Shown here piece by piece: positions 8,308-16,289 of a stretch of DNA of 40,700 bases. Numbering within the stretch: the first letter of the stretch is position 1; every line of letters starts with the position of its first letter. A model generated the notes under the pieces. The model had not been told where the DNA came from and did not search any database. It was given only the letters and a program-made list of their open reading frames with translations. Where the stretch lies: NCBI GenBank assembly GCA_001417715.1, contig BBRT01000180.1, positions 1 through 40,700 on the forward strand, read 5' to 3'. Source of the DNA: Candidatus Symbiothrix dinenymphae. GTDB taxonomy: Bacteria > Bacteroidota > Bacteroidia > Bacteroidales > Azobacteroidaceae. The translations under genes and the position numbers were made by a program.

Positions 8308-8378
8308 TGTTGTTGTTCTTTATAAACATTCCACACCTTAAAGAAATAGAATATTTGGAAAAAGCACCACTATAAACT

Positions 8379-8410
8379 CTAAACTCTAAACTCTAATAAC
8401 TAAACTCTAA
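8379..8410 (+). repeat. 32-bp heptamer-based inverted repeat, left arm
   Basis: The arm is built from aactcta heptamers and is perfectly complementary to 14343-14374 over 32 bp. It ends 2 bp before the stop codon of the surface-protein gene, so the pair brackets that gene. Confidence 0.8.
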
Positions 8411-8411
8411 A

Positions 8412-11400
8412 CTAGTCCACTATCACCTTAACATTCTCTCCATTCACCTTTATCAAGTATATGCCGGTTGCCTGCGGGGTGATGGTCGCCGTGCCGCCGG
8501 ACAGTTTCTGCGTGTCGATGAGGACACCCGATGTGTTATATAGGCGTACTTCGGTGCCTTCGGTTGCACTGCTCCTGATTGTTATCGGGCTGCCGAGCGG
8601 GGCAGAATTGGGATAAACCTGCAAGGTGGGCGTTGGCGTTGACCGCAACGTTACGCGACCGGGGCAGACATGCAGCACCTTGCCGTCTTCGGTGCTCAGT
8701 TCTACGCTGTATTCAACATTCGGGTCAAGCAGGTCGGTGCGATTGGGACCGGCACTGTAGTACTGTTGGTCTTTGCTGTCGGGAATGAGCGCCCCATTTG
8801 CTAACCACTTATAGTGCGTGAACGTGTAGCCGCCGTTGGTAGCGGGGTTGTTGTTCACATAAAGGATGTTGTCGAATTTCGTGCCTATGATGCTGTCTAA
8901 GGCAAAGCGGCGTTCTATCTTAAACGCGTAATCCTGCTCAGTGCCATCGGTGGATTTCACCTTGTAGGCGATGTCGTAAATGTCGGCGCGGGAAATGTTG
9001 TCAACAGAGAAGCTGTTGCCCTCCACCTCATTGCCGTTGTAAATCACCTTCGAACTGCCGTCTTCCGTTATTACGCTGACAGTTACAGAGTTTAAGTCTG
9101 CGCCGCAAAGGATGTAAAAAACAGTATCGTTTGCCTGTAGCGTGGCGTTGCTCACCGTTACTGAGGTTACTTTCGTGTTGTTGCTCGTTGGCTGCTCTGT
9201 TCCTGGCTCAGGTTCAGGTTCAGGTTCAGGTTCAGGTTCTGTTCCTGGTTCTGTCTCATACGCACCCATGTCAATAGAACTTGCCTGTAGCCGGTCGTTG
9301 CCTGCCAAATCTTTTTCACCCGCAAAGTCGGGTATGTTGCGGGCGACTTTGTAGGCATCCATGTCACCGGTGCCGATACATGGGCTGCCTTGTTTCAGAC
9401 GATAGTTGCCGGCGGTGGTGGGTGTCCAGCCAGCATTTGTGGGGTTAATCCAATTCTCAAACTGCGGGTCGCCGTCAATGTTGTCTCCGCCATTGCTGCC
9501 AAATTCGGTTGAGTTCCAACTGTTGCTGCCGCCACTGCCTTCTACCAATGAGTAGGCGAAGGAGGGGATGGCGTTAGCGGGGTCGGCGTTAGAAACGTTA
9601 CTGCCGCTACCTGCTATTGCTATATTCCCCCAAACGATACAGTTGGTGAGCACGGGTGAGTTATGAGCCGCGCTACGCATCCCGCCGCCGCTGCCGTTTG
9701 CGCTGTTTCCACTAATGGTAACGTTGGTCAGTATGGGCGAGGAATGATCCTCGTTAAACATCCCGCCGCCATTGCCGTTTGTGCTGTTTCCACTAATGGT
9801 AACGTTGATCAGCTTGGGCGAGGATTGTTGGTTATTCATCCCGCCGCCGCCGACGTTTGCGCTGTTTCCACTAATGGTAACGTTGGTGAGCACGGGCGAG
9901 GATTGTTGGATATACATCCCGCCGCCGCAGTCGCCCTTAATCACTTTCTCGTTTACAATAATATTACTGCCGGCAGCATAACCTCCGCTGATGGTTATGC
10001 CGTTGAGTAGGGCATCGCCTACATCGCCTGCGGAAATCACTATGTGGTAGGCATTATCGTTTTTGTCGGTGGTGAGGTCGCCGGAGAGCACGGTGGGGTT
10101 TAAGGGGTCTAAAACCCTTGCTTCAAACGAGCCTTCGTTGCCTGCAAAGCCGCCATAAATCTTCACGTTGGGTACCAACACAAAGGCTTTGTCGCGGTCG
10201 GTGGTGCCATTGCCTGCCTTGTACTGCGGCTTGTAGGTGCCTTTGGCTACCCAAATCTCGCGGATGGTGTCGTTGGGTCCCGTGGGGATACTTCCCTTGT
10301 GCTGCCAGTCAGCCACCAGCAGTAGGGTGGCAAGATCCTCGTAAGCGTTGACCCAGGAAGAGCCGTCGCCTGTGCCTTTTCCGGTTTCGGTAACGTACAC
10401 TCTGCCTTCATTTTTGCCATTGTTACTGGGTGTGAGCAGAGGAGTTTCATACGCACCCATATCAATAGTGTCGTTGGCGATGCGCGGTTTGCCGGCAAGG
10501 TCGGTGGAGGTGGCGTTGGCTCCGCTATTACCCACGTTAATGCAGGGGCTGCCCGGTAACAGGCGGTAGTTGCCCAAGGTGGTGGGTGTCCAGCCATTAT
10601 TTTCGGGGTTAATCCAATTCTCAAAGCGCGGGTCGCTGGTAGTGCCGTTCAGATTGCCTGTTCCCGTTCCCATCAGGTTTTCATCTATCAATGAATAGTT
10701 ATAGGTGGGGGTGGGGGTAGGGGCGGGGGCTTCGTCTTCGCCTTCGCCTTCGTCTTCGCCTTCGTCGACGACGACGACGAAGACGTTGTAAACGTTATTG
10801 TCTTTGTTTGCCTTATTTCCCCAAACGATACAGTTGGTGAGCACGGGTGCGGCGTTATAGTTAGCCATACCGCCGCCAACACTGTTTGCTCTGTTTCCGC
10901 TGATGGTAACATTGGTCAGCTTGGGCAAGGACTCAGTATTATACATACCGCCGCCATCATTGTTTGCGCTGTTTCCGCTGATGGTAACATTGGTCAGCTC
11001 GGGCAAGGACTCACTATTATACATACCGCCGCCATCACTGTTTGCGCTGTTTCCGCTGATGGTAACATTGGTCAGCACGGGCAAGGAATAATAAATGTTA
11101 GCCATCCCGCCACCGCGGTTTGTGCTGTTTCCGCTGATGGTAACATTGGTCAGCACGGGCGAGGAATAAATGTTACACATCCCACCGCCGCCGGCATCGT
11201 TGTTGGTGGCGGATGTTTGGTTTCCGCTGATGATAACGTTGGTCAGCGTGGGCGAGGAATAAATGTTATACATCCCGCCGCCAGCGAATTGATAAATCTC
11301 TCCTGAGTTTACGGTAATAGTGTTTTCGCCATCGGCATTGCCGCCTGTGATGGTGAAGCCATCGAGCAGGGCATTGCTTACATCGCCTGCGGAAATCACT

Positions 11401-14036
11401 ACGTGGTAGGCATTGCCATCGAGCGTCCCATCGCCGTCAATGTCTCCGGAGAGGATGGTAACATTGCTTGCTCGGTCGCGCTCGTCAATCGACGTTTCCG
11501 TGCCTGCAAAGCCGCCATAAATCTTCACGTTGGATACCAGCACAAAGGCTTTGTCGCGGCCGGTGGTGCCATTGCCTGCCTTGTGCTGCGGCTCGTAGGT
11601 GCCTGCGGCTACCCAAATTTCCTTGATGATGTCAGTGGGGGCGGCGGCGAGCGTTCCCTTGTGCTGTTCCGCAGCCACCAGCAGTGGGGTGGCAAGACCC
11701 GGGTAAGCGTTATTCCATGACGAGCCGTTCTTGTTGCCGCCACCTTCTTTGGTAACATAAACAATGCCGTTGGTGGGCGTGAGGGGCGATGCCTCGTAGG
11801 CACCCATGTCGATGGCGCTACCCATTTTGCGCAGAAAGCCGGCAAGGTCGGTAAGCATGTCGTTCTCATCGGGGCTGCCCGCGTCAATGCAGGGGCTGCC
11901 CGGCCGCAGGCGGTAGTCGCCGGTGGTGGTGGGCGCAGTGCTTGCCTGTTTGGGAGTCACAAAGAGCGGGTTGTTGTCAGAGAGCGTGCCGTTCAGATTG
12001 CCTGTTCCCGTTTCCGTCAGGTTTTCATCTCCTACCAATGAGTATTCGTAGGTGGGGGTGCTGTTGCTGTTGTTTGCAACGTTGCCGCCGCTTATTTTTG
12101 CCGTATTTCCCCAAACGATACAGTTGGTGAGCACGGGTGAGGACTCATGATTATATATCCCGCCGCCCTCGTGGTTTGCGCTGTTTCCGCTGATGGTAAC
12201 GTTGGTGAGCAGGGGTGATGACGTGTTGTTAGACATCCCGCCGCCGTTGGTGTTTGCGCTGTTTCCGCTGATGGTAACGTTGGTGAGCACGGGTGATGAC
12301 GTGTTGTTAGCCATCCCGCCGCCGTTGGTGTTTGCGCTGTTTCCGCTGATGGTAACGTTGGTGAGCTTGGGTGATGAACTATAGTTAACCATCCCGCCGC
12401 CAGAGCTTTGATGAATCGTTTGTGAGTTTACGGTAATAGTGTTGTCGCCGTTGGCATTGCCGCCTGTGATGGTGAAGCCATCGAGCAGGGCAGTGCCTAC
12501 ATCGCCTGCGGAAATCACTACGTGGTGGGCGTTGCCGTTGAGCGTCCCATCACCGTCAATGTCTCCGGAGAGGATGGTAACATTGCTTGCTCGGTCGCGC
12601 TCGTCAATCGATGTTTCCGTGCCTGCAAATCCGCCGTAAATCTTCACACCGGATACCAGCACAAAGGCTTTGTCGCGGTCGGTGGTGCCGTTGCCGGCTA
12701 TGTGCTGCGGCTCGTAGGTGCCTTTGGCTACCCAAATTTCCTTGATGATGCCGGGGTGGGTTTTCGCCAGCAACAACGGCTCGGCAAGCCCGGCGTAAGC
12801 GTTGTCCCACGAGTCGCCGGAAAAGTCGCCGTCACCGGTGGGGGTAACGTGTATAATAGAAGGCATCGGGATCACCTTGAAGGTAGCATTCCATAGCGAA
12901 GCCTTATATGCAGCTACCGATGGCTCAGGCACATACAACTTTGCGATGTCGGGTGGTATATACTGAAAAACATTTTCCTGTATGGGCTGTGGCGTAGTGC
13001 GGTAATTATACACCGTCTGCAAGTTGTAGCAGGCACTAAAAGCAAATGCGCCTATAGAAGTAACGGAATCGGGTATGGTTATGCTCTTTAAACTGCTGCA
13101 ATTGGAAAAAGCTTTGTCGCCGATAGTGGTAACGGAATTGGGTATAATTACGCTCGTTAGTCCAGTGCACTCGAGGAAAGCGGCTTTGTCGATAGAAGTA
13201 ATGGAATTGGGGATGGTATATGTTAGTGCTTTTCCGGTAGGACAGCGAATCAAGGTTGTTTGAGTTGCATTACACAACACGCCATCCAAATCCGAATATT
13301 TCGTATTTCCATCATCCACTGTAATTTCCGCCAGTAGAGGGCAAGAGTTAAAAGCATTGTCGCTGATAGATGTAACGCCGCGACCTATGGCTATACTCAT
13401 TAGACTTGTGCAACCATTAAAAGTACCTTCGTCGATAACTCTAACGCCGCTACCTATGGTTATCCTCGGTAGATTGCTGCAACCATTAAAAGCCTCTTCG
13501 CCGATAGATTCAACTGGATCAGGGATGATTACGGTCTCTGCTAGTCCACTGTTCGCAAAAGCACGATCGCCGATAGATTTAACTGAATTGGGGATGATTA
13601 TGCTCTCTAAACGCTCGCAGTGGAAAAAAGCGTTGTCGCCGATAGTGATAACGTCATTGCCTATGGTTACCCTCGTTAGATTGGGGCAAAGATAAAAAGC
13701 AGCGTTGCCGATAGTGGTAACGTCATTGCCTATGGTTACCCTCGTTAGATTGCTGCAAATACTAAAAGCAGCGTTGCCGATATAGGTAACACCGTCGTCT
13801 ATCACCACTTTGGTAATGGCAGCCTGCTCACCCTGCCACGGACTGCCCCCGGGGGTGTAATTGTTCATAGCCCCTGTACCGGAGATAGTGAGCGTACCAT
13901 CATCGCTCAGCGTTGCGGTAACGCTTGCAGAACCGCTGGGGCCGCAGTCCCATGATTCTTCGGCGTTAGCCGCCCGCGTTGTGCCGAGCAGCAAAGCAGC
14001 CACTACGATGCACTTGAATAAATTTGTTCGTTTCAT
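8412..14036 (-). CDS. Giant modular surface protein: BspA-type LRR, three beta-helix modules, T9SS-type C-terminal domain
   Basis: The 1,874-residue product has a signal peptide ending in RAANA (residue 25). Residues about 75-395 are some ten BspA/LRR_5 repeats of about 23 residues (pattern VTIGNDVTTIGNAAFYLC). Three homologous modules follow at about 395-755, 755-1210 and 1210-1595. Each opens with a WVAxGTYEPQ...KIYGGFAG segment, continues with 26-residue helix rungs (SGNSANxxGGGM...LTNVTI) and closes with RLxPGSPCI...IDMGAYE, the choice-of-anchor-Q type end. An acidic linker interrupts module 2, and a Glu-Pro repeat (about 1598-1612) precedes two Ig/cadherin-like regions. The last 75 residues (LQVYPNSAPLGSPI...GIYLIKVNGENVKV) fit a type IX secretion sorting domain. 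It is probably a secreted or anchored adhesin. Confidence 0.85.
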   Translation of the reverse strand: MKRTNLFKCIVVAALLLGTTRAANAEESWDCGPSGSASVTATLSDDGTLTISGTGAMNNYTPGGSPWQGEQAAITKVVIDDGVTYIGNAAFSICSNLTRVTIGNDVTTIGNAAFYLCPNLTRVTIGNDVITIGDNAFFHCERLESIIIPNSVKSIGDRAFANSGLAETVIIPDPVESIGEEAFNGCSNLPRITIGSGVRVIDEGTFNGCTSLMSIAIGRGVTSISDNAFNSCPLLAEITVDDGNTKYSDLDGVLCNATQTTLIRCPTGKALTYTIPNSITSIDKAAFLECTGLTSVIIPNSVTTIGDKAFSNCSSLKSITIPDSVTSIGAFAFSACYNLQTVYNYRTTPQPIQENVFQYIPPDIAKLYVPEPSVAAYKASLWNATFKVIPMPSIIHVTPTGDGDFSGDSWDNAYAGLAEPLLLAKTHPGIIKEIWVAKGTYEPQHIAGNGTTDRDKAFVLVSGVKIYGGFAGTETSIDERDRASNVTILSGDIDGDGTLNGNAHHVVISAGDVGTALLDGFTITGGNANGDNTITVNSQTIHQSSGGGMVNYSSSPKLTNVTISGNSANTNGGGMANNTSSPVLTNVTISGNSANTNGGGMSNNTSSPLLTNVTISGNSANHEGGGIYNHESSPVLTNCIVWGNTAKISGGNVANNSNSTPTYEYSLVGDENLTETGTGNLNGTLSDNNPLFVTPKQASTAPTTTGDYRLRPGSPCIDAGSPDENDMLTDLAGFLRKMGSAIDMGAYEASPLTPTNGIVYVTKEGGGNKNGSSWNNAYPGLATPLLVAAEQHKGTLAAAPTDIIKEIWVAAGTYEPQHKAGNGTTGRDKAFVLVSNVKIYGGFAGTETSIDERDRASNVTILSGDIDGDGTLDGNAYHVVISAGDVSNALLDGFTITGGNADGENTITVNSGEIYQFAGGGMYNIYSSPTLTNVIISGNQTSATNNDAGGGGMCNIYSSPVLTNVTISGNSTNRGGGMANIYYSLPVLTNVTISGNSANSDGGGMYNSESLPELTNVTISGNSANNDGGGMYNTESLPKLTNVTISGNRANSVGGGMANYNAAPVLTNCIVWGNKANKDNNVYNVFVVVVDEGEDEGEGEDEAPAPTPTPTYNYSLIDENLMGTGTGNLNGTTSDPRFENWINPENNGWTPTTLGNYRLLPGSPCINVGNSGANATSTDLAGKPRIANDTIDMGAYETPLLTPSNNGKNEGRVYVTETGKGTGDGSSWVNAYEDLATLLLVADWQHKGSIPTGPNDTIREIWVAKGTYKPQYKAGNGTTDRDKAFVLVPNVKIYGGFAGNEGSFEARVLDPLNPTVLSGDLTTDKNDNAYHIVISAGDVGDALLNGITISGGYAAGSNIIVNEKVIKGDCGGGMYIQQSSPVLTNVTISGNSANVGGGGMNNQQSSPKLINVTISGNSTNGNGGGMFNEDHSSPILTNVTISGNSANGSGGGMRSAAHNSPVLTNCIVWGNIAIAGSGSNVSNADPANAIPSFAYSLVEGSGGSNSWNSTEFGSNGGDNIDGDPQFENWINPTNAGWTPTTAGNYRLKQGSPCIGTGDMDAYKVARNIPDFAGEKDLAGNDRLQASSIDMGAYETEPGTEPEPEPEPEPEPGTEQPTSNNTKVTSVTVSNATLQANDTVFYILCGADLNSVTVSVITEDGSSKVIYNGNEVEGNSFSVDNISRADIYDIAYKVKSTDGTEQDYAFKIERRFALDSIIGTKFDNILYVNNNPATNGGYTFTHYKWLANGALIPDSKDQQYYSAGPNRTDLLDPNVEYSVELSTEDGKVLHVCPGRVTLRSTPTPTLQVYPNSAPLGSPITIRSSATEGTEVRLYNTSGVLIDTQKLSGGTATITPQATGIYLIKVNGENVKVIVD
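9205..9246. repeat. Glu-Pro-encoding 6-bp tandem repeat
   Basis: Hexamers ggttca repeat here inside the surface-protein gene and encode an (EP)n linker. Such runs can change length by slippage without shifting the frame. Confidence 0.7.
9655..9935. repeat. 78-bp in-gene tandem repeats, module 3
   Basis: About four units of 78 bp each encode one 26-residue beta-helix rung. The core ctaatggtaacgttg recurs each period. Confidence 0.7.
10715..10790. repeat. Acidic linker-encoding simple repeat, module 2
   Basis: Repeating ttcgcc/ttcgtc hexamers on the plus strand encode an Asp/Glu/Gly-rich run followed by Ala-Pro-Thr repeats. This interrupts the second module of the surface protein. Confidence 0.6.
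10865..11280. repeat. 78-bp in-gene tandem repeats, module 2
   Basis: Five to six units share the core gctgatggtaacattggtc at a spacing close to 78 bp. The end units are more diverged than the centre ones. Confidence 0.7.
12130..12400. repeat. 78-bp in-gene tandem repeats, module 1
   Basis: Three nearly identical 78-bp units (for example those starting near 12181 and 12259) differ at only a few positions. This is the most homogeneous of the three clusters, suggesting recent duplication. Confidence 0.75.
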
Positions 14037-14116
14037 AACTATAAATTATTAAATTGACTTGTTGATAACTTTGCTGATAACTTTTTCGGCTACGCACGAG
14101 CCATCCAACCGCCCTT

Positions 14117-14163
14117 CCCCTGACATTTCAGGGGGCACGCGGTCGTTTGCGCGAAGCGCAAAC
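14117..14163 (-). promoter_or_regulatory. Double hairpin in the surface-protein gene leader
   Basis: The predicted 5' leader (about 175 nt, from about 14211 to 14037) contains an 8-bp stem gtttgcgc/gcgcaaac with a 3-nt loop (14145-14163). It also contains a 7-bp stem cccctga/tcagggg (14117-14134). No T-run follows either, so they are not obvious terminators. They could be regulatory or relics of palindromic repeats. Confidence 0.4.
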
Positions 14164-14217
14164 TGTTTGTAAGTAGCGTATAAGCTGTTCATAAGTTGTT
14201 TATAACAAATTGGGCGG

Positions 14218-14249
14218 CAAAGGTACGGGTTATTTTCATACAAAACAAG
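14218..14249 (-). promoter_or_regulatory. Promoter of the giant surface-protein gene
   Basis: The minus strand reads TACCTTTG at 14218-14225, and a CTTG (14246-14249) is spaced about 20 nt upstream. Transcription would start about 175 nt before the ATG at 14036. Confidence 0.5.
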
Positions 14250-14342
14250 GGTTTTGTGGGGTTTGTGTGTTAAACTTTGTTAAAGTTTTGATTTTTTTTG
14301 GTGGGAGGTGCTTGTAGTCAGGGCAACCGCAGCTCGGTAGAA

Positions 14343-14374
14343 TTAGAGTTTAGTTATTAGAGTTTAGAGTTTAG
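14343..14374 (-). repeat. 32-bp heptamer-based inverted repeat, right arm
   Basis: This is the perfect reverse complement of 8379-8410 and lies upstream of the surface-protein promoter. Promoter and gene are therefore enclosed between the arms, about 6 kb apart. Confidence 0.8.
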
Positions 14375-14379
14375 TTATG

Positions 14380-15386
14380 GAATGCCCCCCATTTCAGCAT
14401 CCCGTAGGGTGGGGTGTCAAACAGATTACAATCGGATGAAATTTTTGCGTTCTGTTTTTTATCCCGTAGGGTGGGGTGTCAAACAGATTACAATCGGATG
14501 AAATTTTTGCGTTCTGTTTTTTATCCCGTAGGGATGGAATATTGGTAGAAACCGGAATCCACCCTCCACACCCCACCGTCCCGTTAGGGACGGAATGTGA
14601 TACACCGACATTGATATTTCGTACCTACGGCACGAATGAAGTGGGGGAATGGGCATTTTCTACCAACATTTTGTCCCTACGGGACAGCAATATCGTGTCA
14701 TGCAATTTCCGGTAATTTTAAAATTGTTTTTATCCCGTAAGAATAAAAACAGAACGCAAAAATTTCATCCGATTATAATCTGTTTGACACCCCACCCGTA
14801 GGGATTGTAGCTCGGTAGAAAATCATACCTCTCCTTCTCCCTGCATCCCGTAGGGATGCAACATAATCCGCAATCGGTTGCATCCCTACGGGATGCTGAA
14901 ATGGGGGGGCGGGGCGTTTCTATTTTCTACCGAGCTACAATCCCTACGGGATAAAAACAGAACGTAAAAATTTCACCCGGTTGTAATCTGTTTGACACCC
15001 CACCCTACGGGATGCGAGCAGAACTTCCCCCTCTTCATTTTCGCCCTGAAAGGGCAATATATCCCAGCCCAACGCATCGCGTTGGGAAATGCATCGCGTT
15101 GGGAAATGATGATGGGTGATGATGGAATAATGGGATGATGGGACAACAATGTGCCGTAGGTACAATATATTGGTAGAAAAACCCATCGCCCCCACCCCAT
15201 TCGTGCCGTAGGTACGAAATATCTATGTCGTTGTATCACATTCCGTCCCTAACGGGACGGTGGGATGTGGAGGGTGGATTCCGGTTTCTACCAATATATT
15301 GTCCCTACGGGACAGCAATATTGTGACGAAACAGCAATACCCTAACGGGACAGCAATATCGTGCCACACAATATTCCGGTAGCACC
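14380..15386. repeat. Gene-free island of palindromic repeats
   Basis: About 1 kb without a credible gene. Its main unit is a short palindrome of the type gcatcccgtagggatgc or gtccctacgggac. Larger units are built on it: a 62-bp sequence in two direct copies (14399-14460, 14461-14522) and two inverted copies (about 14745-14805, 14951-15013); a 29-bp perfect inverted repeat (14795-14823 / 14922-14950); a 20-bp pair (14843-14862 / 14877-14896); a 107-bp pair (14540-14646 / 15190-15297); and a small cccaacgc/gcgttggg hairpin (15068-15086). Short open frames here are repeat-derived. Confidence 0.8.
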
Positions 15387-16151
15387 TTATTTTATTTCCG
15401 GCAATTCGCAGATTTCCTTGATTTGGATGTCTTTGAAGAAAATCTCTGCTGCTTCGCTTTGCAGTTGTATCTTGCCTTCCACCAGGGGCAAGAGTTCGTC
15501 CCCGTTGCGGTAGGATGAATTTTCCAACGCCAACGCCAATTTTCCGTTCACGACGTGCAGGCTTTTTCCTTCGTAGCAGAAGAGTTCCAGGGTTGTCCAC
15601 TCGCCGGCGGGGCTGGTGTAGTTGCCTGTGACCGGATAGCGATTGCTGACGGTCGCATCGCCCACGACATTCACCTGGGCGGTAGCCATCGCGTAGTAGT
15701 CGCCGGAAACGCCTTCTTCGGGGCTGTATTCCATCACTTGAAACTCCTGACTCAGCATCCACGTTTGCCAATAACCATCAACGCCTGCTTCGCCTTGCGA
15801 ATGATACAAAATGCCGCTGTCCCTCGCCTTATCCTCGCGCGGGGGATATTTGACGGTGCCGAATTTGTACTGCAATTTCAGGTGATAATTCCGGAAATCC
15901 TGCTTGGTGAAGATGCACCCGAAGATTTCCCCCGTGTTGTGCAACACGAGTTCACCATTGTCTTTGACCACCGAGAAAACATTTTTCTCGTTCACATCAT
16001 ACCCGATGTCCTTCTGGTAGATGCGCCATTGGGAGAGATCTTCATCCAACAGATTTGTCCATTCGGAACTTGTTCCCGCCTTTTTAGAGGTGCAGGAAAC
16101 GGAAAGAAGTGCCACAAGCACTAAATTCAATAACTGATTTGTTTTTTTCAT
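15387..16151 (-). CDS. DUF1080 (3-keto-disaccharide hydrolase family) lipoprotein, second copy
   Basis: The 254-residue product has a lipoprotein signal with lipobox SVSC near residue 20, followed by one DUF1080 jelly-roll domain. Family blocks are WTNLLDEDLSQWRIYQ (about 31-46), the DSGILYHSQGEAG loop (about 112-124), QEFQVMEYSPEEG (about 135-147) and the terminal GKIQLQSEAAEIFFKDIQIK. The RDSGILYH segment is a good match to sugar-hydrolase members of the family. It is distant in sequence from the copy at 1376-2137, so the two probably act on different substrates. It has its own promoter, divergent from leuA, and its 3' end runs straight into the repeat island. Confidence 0.85.
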   Translation of the reverse strand: MKKTNQLLNLVLVALLSVSCTSKKAGTSSEWTNLLDEDLSQWRIYQKDIGYDVNEKNVFSVVKDNGELVLHNTGEIFGCIFTKQDFRNYHLKLQYKFGTVKYPPREDKARDSGILYHSQGEAGVDGYWQTWMLSQEFQVMEYSPEEGVSGDYYAMATAQVNVVGDATVSNRYPVTGNYTSPAGEWTTLELFCYEGKSLHVVNGKLALALENSSYRNGDELLPLVEGKIQLQSEAAEIFFKDIQIKEICELPEIK

Positions 16152-16185
16152 TACGTTTATTTTTTATATGTAAATAATAATGGCG

Positions 16186-16217
16186 CAAAGGTACAATTTT
16201 TTTTTGGAAAATGCAAA
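16186..16217 (-). promoter_or_regulatory. Promoter of the second DUF1080 gene
   Basis: The minus strand has TACCTTTG at 16186-16193 and TTTG at 16214-16217, spaced 20 nt. It is divergent from the leuA promoter. Confidence 0.6.
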
Positions 16218-16220
16218 AAA

Positions 16221-16250
16221 AACTCATAACTCATAACTCATAACTCAAAA
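16221..16250. repeat. Heptamer tandem repeat between divergent promoters
   Basis: Three perfect actcata units and a degenerate fourth lie between the divergent promoters. They resemble the aactcta heptamers that make up the inverted repeat around the giant surface gene. Confidence 0.7.
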
Positions 16251-16258
16251 CTATTTCG

Positions 16259-16266
16259 TATCTTTG
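16259..16266 (+). promoter_or_regulatory. leuA promoter -7 element
   Basis: TATCTTTG at 16259-16266 is an exact -7 match, 24 bp before the ATG. No clear -33 TTTG is visible because the heptamer repeat occupies that position. Confidence 0.55.
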
Positions 16267-16289
16267 TGCGATTTTTATTTGAAGCAACA

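Noticed and set aside
9655-12400. 78-bp repeats as CRISPR or insertion element
   Set aside because: They are in frame, encode 26-residue protein rungs and lie inside one continuous gene.
14399-14522. Possible CRISPR array (two 62-bp direct repeats)
   Set aside because: There are no spacers of regular length: the units abut directly and also occur inverted, and no cas gene is present.
15223-15771. Minus-strand open frame of about 182 codons running from the repeat island into the second DUF1080 gene
   Set aside because: Half of it is translated palindromic repeat and the other half is an alternate frame of a supported gene.
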